Below are positions 58,247-64,000 of a stretch of DNA of 64,000 nt, piece by piece (position 1 is the first letter of the stretch; every line of letters begins with the position of its first letter). Under the pieces are notes generated by a model. That model did not search any database. It had not been told where the DNA came from and saw nothing but the letters and a program-made list of their open reading frames with translations. The stretch spans positions 496,001-560,000 of the forward strand of contig NZ_JABJXS010000001.1 of the NCBI RefSeq assembly GCF_013155275.1, in the 5' to 3' direction. Source of the stretch: Brenneria sp. hezel4-2-4. GTDB lineage: Bacteria; Pseudomonadota; Gammaproteobacteria; Enterobacterales; Enterobacteriaceae. The translations under genes and the position numbers were made by a program.

Positions 58247-59344
58247 GTGGGCGCTTACCTGTTACGCCGTCTTTTATTGGTGATCCCGACGCTGTGGGCG
58301 ATTATCACCATCAACTTCTTTATTGTACAAATCGCGCCGGGCGGCCCGGTCGATCAGGCCATCGCCGCGATTGAAATGGGTCATGGCAGCGGTTTCACCG
58401 CCAGCGGCGGCATTGATGCCGGCATCGCCCGTTCAGGCGGAAACGGCGCGCCGTCTATCGAAAATAGCTATCGTGGCGCGCGCGGGCTGGATCCGGAAGT
58501 GATTGAAGAAATCACTCGGCGCTACGGTTTTGACAAACCCATTCATGAACGTTATTTCAAGCTGCTGTGGGATTACATGCGCTTTGACTTCGGCGACAGC
58601 CTGTTCCGCGGATCGTCGGTAATGCAATTGATTAAGGAAAGCATGCCGGTTTCGATTACCCTGGGCTTGTGGAGCACCTTGATCATTTATCTGGTTTCCA
58701 TTCCTCTCGGGATCAAGAAAGCGGTGAAAAACGGCACGCCGTTTGACACCTGGAGCAGTACGCTGATCATTATCGGCTATGCCATTCCGGCTTTTCTGTT
58801 TGCCATTCTGTTGATTGTTCTGTTCGCCGGCGGCAGCTATCTGGACTGGTTCCCTTTACGCGGTCTGGTGTCCAGCAATTTTGACACCCTGCCCTGGCAC
58901 AGCAAAGTAACCGACTATCTGTGGCACATCGCCTTGCCGGTGTTGGCCTCGGTGATCGGCGGTTTCGCCACCCTGACCATGCTGACCAAAAACTCATTCA
59001 TGGACGAGATCCGGAAACAGTATGTGGTCACCGCGCGCGCCAAAGGGCTGGATGAGAAAAGCATTCTCTATCGCCACGTTTTTCGCAACGCCATGCTGCT
59101 GGTGATTGCCGGGTTCCCGGCCACCTTTATCAGCATGTTTTTTACCGGTTCGCTGTTAATTGAAGTGATGTTCTCGCTGAACGGGCTGGGGCTGTTGGGT
59201 TATGACGCCACGCTGCAACGCGACTACCCAGTGATGTTCGGTACGCTTTACATCTTTACGCTGATCGGTTTGTTATTGAATATCCTCAGTGATATGACCT
59301 ATACGCTGGTTGATCCGCGTATTGATTTCGAGGGACGCCAATGA
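58247..59344 (+). CDS. yejB: Peptide ABC transporter permease YejB
   Basis: An inner-membrane permease of the DppB type with about six helices; 365 residues (E. coli 364). It begins with GTG behind AAGGAG. The conserved N-terminus is [34 protein letters not shown] and the EAA-like loop is [25 protein letters not shown]. Its TGA overlaps the yejE ATG (ATGA). Confidence 0.96.
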   Translation: MGAYLLRRLLLVIPTLWAIITINFFIVQIAPGGPVDQAIAAIEMGHGSGFTASGGIDAGIARSGGNGAPSIENSYRGARGLDPEVIEEITRRYGFDKPIHERYFKLLWDYMRFDFGDSLFRGSSVMQLIKESMPVSITLGLWSTLIIYLVSIPLGIKKAVKNGTPFDTWSSTLIIIGYAIPAFLFAILLIVLFAGGSYLDWFPLRGLVSSNFDTLPWHSKVTDYLWHIALPVLASVIGGFATLTMLTKNSFMDEIRKQYVVTARAKGLDEKSILYRHVFRNAMLLVIAGFPATFISMFFTGSLLIEVMFSLNGLGLLGYDATLQRDYPVMFGTLYIFTLIGLLLNILSDMTYTLVDPRIDFEGRQ

Positions 59345-60366
59345 GCCGATTAAGCCCGATTAATCAGGCGCGCTGGGCGCGTTTTAAAAGTAATCGCCGG
59401 GGATATTGGTCGTTGTGGATCTTTCTGGCGCTGTTTATCGTCTCCCTGTTCTCAGAACTGATCGCCAATGACAAACCGCTGCTGGTGAAGTATGACGGCC
59501 AACTCTATGCGCCGGTTTTCGTCGACTACAGCGAAACGACTTTTGGCGGCCAGTTTGATACCGCGACGGACTTCCGCGACCCTTATATCGCGCAACGCCT
59601 TGACGCTCACGGCTGGGCGCTGTGGCCGCCGGTTCGCTATAACTACGACACCATCAACTACGCCACCACCGTGTCGTTCCCTTCGCCGCCGTCATGGCGC
59701 AACCTGCTGGGAACGGACAGCCAGGGAAAAGATGTCGTCGCTCAGGTGTTATACGGCTTTCGCATCTCGCTGCTGTTTGGCCTGGCGCTGACCGCGCTCT
59801 CCAGCGTGATTGGCATTACCGCGGGGGCAACGCAAGGATATTACGGCGGCCGACTGGATCTGTGGGGGCAGCGTTTTATCGAGGTCTGGTCCGGTATGCC
59901 TACGCTGTTTCTGATTATTCTGCTTTCCAGCGTAATTCAGCCTGATTTCTGGTGGCTGCTGGGCATTACCGTATTATTCGGCTGGATGAGCCTGGTGGGC
60001 GTGGTGCGGGCCGAGTTCCTTCGCACCCGCAATTTCGACTATATCCGCGCGGCGCAGTCGATGGGCGTCAGCGATCGGGTTATTATGTATCGCTGCATGC
60101 TGCCCAACGCGATGGTCGCCACGCTGACCTATCTGCCGTTTATTCTGTGCGGTTCGATCACCACGCTCACCTCATTGGACTTTCTGGGATTTGGTTTGCC
60201 GATGGGCTCCCCCTCATTAGGCACGTTATTGCTGGAGGGCAAAAACAACCTCCAGGCTCCCTGGCTGGGCATTACCGTATTTATGGTGCTGTCTATTGTG
60301 CTGTCATTACTCATTTTTATCGGCGAAGCGGTGCGCGACGCCTTTGACCCCAGCAAGGCGCATTAA
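59341..60366 (+). CDS. yejE: Peptide ABC transporter permease YejE
   Basis: The second permease, DppC type, 341 residues as in E. coli. It has an N-terminal helix ([17 protein letters not shown]), a periplasmic insertion, and the core [26 protein letters not shown] with the loop [25 protein letters not shown]. It overlaps yejB by 4 bases, and yejF starts one base after its stop. Confidence 0.96.
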   Translation: MSRLSPINQARWARFKSNRRGYWSLWIFLALFIVSLFSELIANDKPLLVKYDGQLYAPVFVDYSETTFGGQFDTATDFRDPYIAQRLDAHGWALWPPVRYNYDTINYATTVSFPSPPSWRNLLGTDSQGKDVVAQVLYGFRISLLFGLALTALSSVIGITAGATQGYYGGRLDLWGQRFIEVWSGMPTLFLIILLSSVIQPDFWWLLGITVLFGWMSLVGVVRAEFLRTRNFDYIRAAQSMGVSDRVIMYRCMLPNAMVATLTYLPFILCGSITTLTSLDFLGFGLPMGSPSLGTLLLEGKNNLQAPWLGITVFMVLSIVLSLLIFIGEAVRDAFDPSKAH

Positions 60367-60367
60367 T

Positions 60368-61957
60368 ATGTCATCTCCTTTATTACATATTCAGGATCTC
60401 AGCATCGCGTTCCGCAGCGGAACGCAGGAACAGCGGGTAGTCGACCAACTTTCGCTGACGGTCAATGCCGGTGAAACGCTGGCGCTGGTTGGCGAATCGG
60501 GTTCGGGAAAAAGCGTCACCGCGCTGTCGGTTCTCCGTTTACTCCCGTCCCCCCCGGTGGTCTATCCGCAGGGTGATATTCTGTTCGCCGGCCAGTCGCT
60601 GCTGCATGCTGAGGAGAAAATACTGCGTCAGATACGCGGCGATCGCATCGCCATGATCTTCCAGGAACCGATGGTTTCGCTCAATCCGCTGCAAAGCATT
60701 GAGAAACAGTTAGTCGAAGTGCTATCGCTGCACCGGGGAATGCGTAATGAGGTTGCCCGCAGCGAGGTGGTTTCCTGTCTGGATCGCGTGGGCATTCGGC
60801 AGGCCAAAAGCCGGTTAGGCGATTTTCCCCACCAGCTTTCCGGCGGCGAACGGCAGCGGGTGATGATCGCCATGGCCTTGCTGACCCAGCCCGATCTATT
60901 GATCGCCGATGAACCCACCACCGCGCTGGACGTTACCGTACAGGCGCAAATTCTGAAGCTGCTGGACGAGCTGAAACAGGAACTGGGGATGAGTCTGTTA
61001 TTCATCACCCACAACCTGAATATCGTCCGGCGCTTAGCCGATAACGTGGCCGTCATGCAGGCGGGCAGATGCATTGAGCGCAACACCTGCGCAGGGCTAT
61101 TTGCCGCCCCCCGGCATCCCTATACCCGTCAGTTGCTGGACGCCGAACCCTCCGGTGAGCCACAGCCGTTAACCAGCGAAGAGGCGCCAATCCTGCGGGT
61201 TAATCAGCTGCAAGTCTCCTTCCCCGTCAAACGCGGCCTGCTGCGACGCACCGTCGATGAAAAACAGGTGGTTAAAGATATCAGTTTCACGCTGCGGCGG
61301 GGAGAAAGCCTGGGGCTGGTGGGCGAATCCGGTTCGGGGAAAAGCACCACCGGGCTGGCGTTACTACGTTTGCTGCGTTCCCGCGGAGAAATCTGGTTTG
61401 ATAACCAGCCGCTGCATGAATTTAACCGCCAGCGGATGTTGCCCTTCCGGCGGCGGATCCAGGTGGTCTTTCAAGATCCCAACTCCGCGCTGAACCCGCG
61501 GCTGAACGCCGAACAGATTATTTCAGAAGGACTGACCGTACATCAAAAACTCAGCAATGCGGCGCGGGAACAGCGGGTGATTGAGGCCATGCAGGAGGTG
61601 GGATTAGATCCGGCCACGCGTCATCGTTATCCTTCCGAGTTTTCAGGAGGACAGCGCCAGCGTATTGCGATTGCCCGGGCGCTAATCCTGCAACCGGAAC
61701 TGCTGATCCTTGATGAGCCTACGTCGTCGTTGGACAGAACGGTGCAGGCTCAGATACTCGCCTTGCTGAAGTCGCTTCAGCAGAAGCACCAGCTGGCTTA
61801 TCTGTTTATCAGTCACGATCTACAGGTGGTTCGGGCATTGTGTCATCAGGTTATCGTGCTAAAACAAGGCGAAGTGGTGGAACAAGGCGACTGCCGGCAG
61901 GTATTCACGCATCCGGCACAAGACTACACGCGGGAACTGTTGCAATTGTCGTCGTAA
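60368..61957 (+). CDS. yejF: Peptide ABC transporter ATP-binding protein YejF
   Basis: A fused ATPase with two complete ABC domains, energising YejBE. From the ATG at 60368 it has 529 residues, the E. coli length; the reading frame also extends upstream inside yejE but that is not conserved. Both halves have Walker A GESGSGKS, signatures LSGGERQR and FSGGQRQR, and Walker B LLIADEPTTALDVT and LLILDEPTSSLDRT. Confidence 0.96.
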   Translation: MSSPLLHIQDLSIAFRSGTQEQRVVDQLSLTVNAGETLALVGESGSGKSVTALSVLRLLPSPPVVYPQGDILFAGQSLLHAEEKILRQIRGDRIAMIFQEPMVSLNPLQSIEKQLVEVLSLHRGMRNEVARSEVVSCLDRVGIRQAKSRLGDFPHQLSGGERQRVMIAMALLTQPDLLIADEPTTALDVTVQAQILKLLDELKQELGMSLLFITHNLNIVRRLADNVAVMQAGRCIERNTCAGLFAAPRHPYTRQLLDAEPSGEPQPLTSEEAPILRVNQLQVSFPVKRGLLRRTVDEKQVVKDISFTLRRGESLGLVGESGSGKSTTGLALLRLLRSRGEIWFDNQPLHEFNRQRMLPFRRRIQVVFQDPNSALNPRLNAEQIISEGLTVHQKLSNAAREQRVIEAMQEVGLDPATRHRYPSEFSGGQRQRIAIARALILQPELLILDEPTSSLDRTVQAQILALLKSLQQKHQLAYLFISHDLQVVRALCHQVIVLKQGEVVEQGDCRQVFTHPAQDYTRELLQLSS

Positions 61958-62025
61958 TAAACGACGGGCATTAAACCACGATATACCAGGAAGCGCGGCA
62001 ATGCCGGGGGGACGGATGTTGCCGC

Positions 62026-62370
62026 TCAAAACGGATACTGTGCCGACACGGTTTCAGCAATCGCCACGCCGACATTTTTCAAACGACACATAACCGTGCT
62101 TTCATCATTACGGTGTAAAAACAGGCAAGGCTCGCCTTCCCACTCCACAACGGCGCACTCAACCTGAATTTCGCTCAGAGACTGATTCAACTGGTGCATA
62201 ATTTTCCACGCGACATCGCCATCGTGACTCAACAATTTGAGACCAATCAGATTATTGCCTTCATCTCTGCCGCTCAACGGAATCGGTTCAACTTTTACAC
62301 CGGCAAAACCCGATAACCAGCGATAACTTTGCGGCAAACGATGCACCACCGAAAGTTGGAAGTTATCCAC
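62026..62370 (-). CDS. yejG: YejG family protein
   Basis: A 114-residue protein of unknown function, the same length as E. coli YejG. Conserved segments are [40 protein letters not shown] and EGEPCLFL with [12 protein letters not shown]. It starts with GTG (62370) with AGGAA eight bases upstream. It is convergent with yejF, as in E. coli. Confidence 0.92.
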   Translation of the reverse strand: MDNFQLSVVHRLPQSYRWLSGFAGVKVEPIPLSGRDEGNNLIGLKLLSHDGDVAWKIMHQLNQSLSEIQVECAVVEWEGEPCLFLHRNDESTVMCRLKNVGVAIAETVSAQYPF

Positions 62371-62741
62371 TACTGTTCTTCCTCAGGTTAAATTTTACTG
62401 CAAATTCACAATACAATAACATATTTATCATAGTAGCCTGAGCGCCACATCTTTTGCCACTTTTTAAGGCTATAAAAAGCAACAGGATCGACTCAAACAA
62501 GCCTCTACACATGTTGATATAGGTTACAGCAAGACACATTAATGTTAGAGCGATCACAAATTACGCTTCTTTTCAGGCTATATGTAACCTTTTCCACGTA
62601 ATACCTCAACCCCTTTCACTTCATTTGTTCACTTATAAGTCATATATTTTACATATATAAAACAAATTAACCTACCGAACGCAGATGTGTCCAAGGCATA
62701 TCGGAGCAACCGGGGAATGAATAGCGGGAAAAACAAAGATA
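62371..62741. other. AT-rich non-coding region upstream of yejG
   Basis: About 370 bases between yejG and the rsuA terminator, AT-rich in the middle (runs such as tatattttacatatataaaacaaatt near 62643). In E. coli bcr lies between yejG and rsuA; no trace of it was seen here. It must hold the yejG promoter on the minus strand. Confidence 0.5.
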
Positions 62742-62771
62742 TGTGACAGCCGACGACCGCTCGCTGTCACA
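62742..62771 (-). terminator. Probable terminator of rsuA
   Basis: TGTGACAGC and GCTGTCACA form a 9-bp stem with a 12-nt loop, about 50 bases after the rsuA stop. On the minus strand it is followed by TATCTTTGTTTTTC. Confidence 0.65.
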
Positions 62772-62819
62772 AAATTAGAATGGGCCGCAACGACTTGGCG
62801 TAGCGCTTATGCAGACGGT

Positions 62820-63515
62820 TTATCTGATGCCGGCGATTTCCTGGCTGCTCAGTTCCCGGTATTCGCCCGGTTCTAATGCGCTGTCCAGGATGATATCGCC
62901 GATACGCTCACGATGCAGTTGTACGACACGATTGCCGACCGCGGCGAACATCCTTTTCACCTGATGATAACGCCCTTCGCTGATGGTCAGACGCACCTGA
63001 TAATCCGTTATCCGCTCCAGCGTAGCGGGTTTGGTTAAATGCTTCTCGCCATGCAACTGCACGCCGTGGGCAAACTGCGCTGCGGTATCCTCGCTTAATG
63101 GCTGTTCCAGCGTCACCAGATAGGTTTTCTCACAGTGATGCTTAGGCGAAGTAATACGATGCGACCACTGTCCGTCATCGGTCAGCAGCACCAGCCCGGT
63201 GGTATCGATATCCAGACGCCCTGCCGCATGCAGCTTATACGCGACGGGAACATCCATAAAATACAGAATGGTCGGATGATCGGGATCTTCCGTTGAACAC
63301 ACATAGCCCTGCGGTTTATTCAGCATAAAATAGCGAGGCCCGGATTGCTGTATCAACGGATTACCATCAAACGCCACCTCATGTTCAGGCAACAGCTTAA
63401 AAGCGCCGCTTTTTACCACCTCACCATCAACGGTGACCCGCTGCGCGCGCAGTTCGCGCGCCACCAGCGAACGGCTGATTTCCAATTGCTGGGATAAAAA
63501 CTTGTCCAATCGCAT
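62820..63515 (-). CDS. rsuA: 16S rRNA pseudouridine516 synthase RsuA
   Basis: Converts uridine 516 of 16S rRNA to pseudouridine. It has 231 residues as in E. coli. An N-terminal S4 RNA-binding domain ([30 protein letters not shown]) precedes the catalytic domain with D102 in [17 protein letters not shown] and the basic motif [16 protein letters not shown]. It reads leftward, divergent from yecH. Confidence 0.97.
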   Translation of the reverse strand: MRLDKFLSQQLEISRSLVARELRAQRVTVDGEVVKSGAFKLLPEHEVAFDGNPLIQQSGPRYFMLNKPQGYVCSTEDPDHPTILYFMDVPVAYKLHAAGRLDIDTTGLVLLTDDGQWSHRITSPKHHCEKTYLVTLEQPLSEDTAAQFAHGVQLHGEKHLTKPATLERITDYQVRLTISEGRYHQVKRMFAAVGNRVVQLHRERIGDIILDSALEPGEYRELSSQEIAGIR

Positions 63516-63784
63516 TAAAGACCAACTGACTGTTTAACTCATGAGAGCGACACACGCCGCACCTTGCGTCAGCGTGCCGTACTCATGAAAATGAAAAAGG
63601 AGCAACGTGACCCGCTGCCGGAATCGTCTAGTATAACGGGGCGTTAGCCGAGGTACTAGAATTCAACGACGCTCATTCCGCTTTGCCGCCGCGCTAATCG
63701 TCAGCGGATATCTCACGCGCGCTATCGCACCGGACATCGGCAACAGGCATAATAAGCACAATTGCTTACGTTGAGGGTTAAGAT
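63516..63784. other. Non-coding region between divergent rsuA and yecH
   Basis: About 270 bases with both promoters. In E. coli radD (yejH) is divergent from rsuA; here yecH takes that place. A short frame after AAAAAGGAG (20 codons from 63585) is not supported by anything recognisable. An inverted repeat TAAGC-acaatt-GCTTA lies at 63755-63770, about 15 bases before yecH. Confidence 0.45.
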
Positions 63785-64000
63785 ATGTCATCCATTCACG
63801 GCCATGAAGTCTTGCAAATGATGATCGCTACCGGTGAATCTTTCACCACCGAGCAACTTATCGCCGCCATTGAGCGCCGTTTTGGCCGCGACGCACGTTT
63901 CCACACTTGCTCAGCCGCGGAGATGAGCGCCGCCATGCTGGTACAGTTTCTGGCCGAGCGAGGCAAGTTTATTCCGCTGGATACCGGGTTTACCACCAGC
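63785..64000 (+). CDS. yecH: YecH family metal-binding protein (partial, runs off the window)
   Basis: The first 72 codons of a small protein of the DUF2492/YecH family (E. coli YecH 79 residues), so only about seven residues are missing. It reads SIHGHEVLQMMIATGESFT, then RFGRDARFHTCSAAEMSA and RGKFIPLDTGFTT. Histidines near the N-terminus and the HTC motif suggest metal binding, with further cysteine/histidine residues expected in the missing tail. GAGGG lies seven bases before the ATG. Its role is unknown. Confidence 0.9.
   Translation, partial: MSSIHGHEVLQMMIATGESFTTEQLIAAIERRFGRDARFHTCSAAEMSAAMLVQFLAERGKFIPLDTGFTTS

Noticed and set aside
62363-62557. 64-codon hydrophobic frame upstream of and overlapping yejG on the minus strand
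   Set aside because: It lies in AT-rich DNA that carries the yejG ribosome site, starts at a GTG without its own ribosome site, and matches nothing recognised.

Overview
This window is ordinary-looking core chromosome of a gammaproteobacterium of the order Enterobacterales. Almost every protein matches an Escherichia coli K-12 protein at near full length. The mix (LysR-linked frmAB, a hcxA/ybdH-type dehydrogenase beside a sugar ABC cassette, a second metQNI-type transporter, an extra chemoreceptor, base composition a little above 50% GC) fits Pectobacteriaceae (Brenneria, Pectobacterium, Dickeya) best. The family assignment is an inference from gene content and recalled protein sequences; no search was run.

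Layout. 1-9670: hcp behind a probable NsrR operator, ybjT, amiD, ybjQ, the arginine importer artPIQM with artJ, and rlmC. 9750-10060: four 73-bp tandem repeats, each carrying an intrinsic-terminator-like hairpin, fused to the 3' end of ybjO. 10000-15650: putrescine importer potFGHI (minus strand), with two strong hairpins between potF and potG, and ybjN. 15800-20620: rimK, nfsA, grxA, ybjM, ybjL and the sigma-E small RNA RybB. 20670-28300: dacC (PBP6), a metQNI-like importer, gstB, yliI, rimO. Up to rimO the order follows the E. coli 18-20 min region, with gaps (hcr, poxB, ltaE, ybjS, ybjP, ybjC absent).

From sanA (28489) onward the order follows the E. coli 46-49 min region: sanA, yeiB, folE, then an accessory stretch (chemoreceptor ending in NWETF, LysR regulator plus formaldehyde-detoxifying frmA/frmB, a KTSC-domain gene with a TTG start, hcxA, a CRP-controlled sugar ABC ATPase and permease with no binding protein, a 2-hydroxyacid dehydrogenase), then lysP, yeiE, nfo, fruBKA with two Cra operators, setB, yeiW, the EF-P paralogue yeiP/efpL, yeiR, lpxT, mepS, the yejABEF peptide importer, yejG, rsuA and the start of yecH, which runs off the right end.

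Themes: import of amino acids, polyamines, peptides and sugars (five ABC systems, one PTS, lysP); stress defence (hcp, nfsA, grxA, frmAB, gstB, nfo); envelope maintenance (amiD, dacC, mepS, lpxT, sanA, RybB); and ribosome/translation maturation (rlmC, rimK, rimO, rsuA, EfpL). I found no prophage, integrase, intact insertion sequence, CRISPR array, toxin-antitoxin or defence island, tRNA or rRNA. The most unusual structure is the tandem terminator repeat at ybjO/rlmC. The best candidates for undescribed genes are a short frame whose stop overlaps the nfsA start and the regions listed in the findings.
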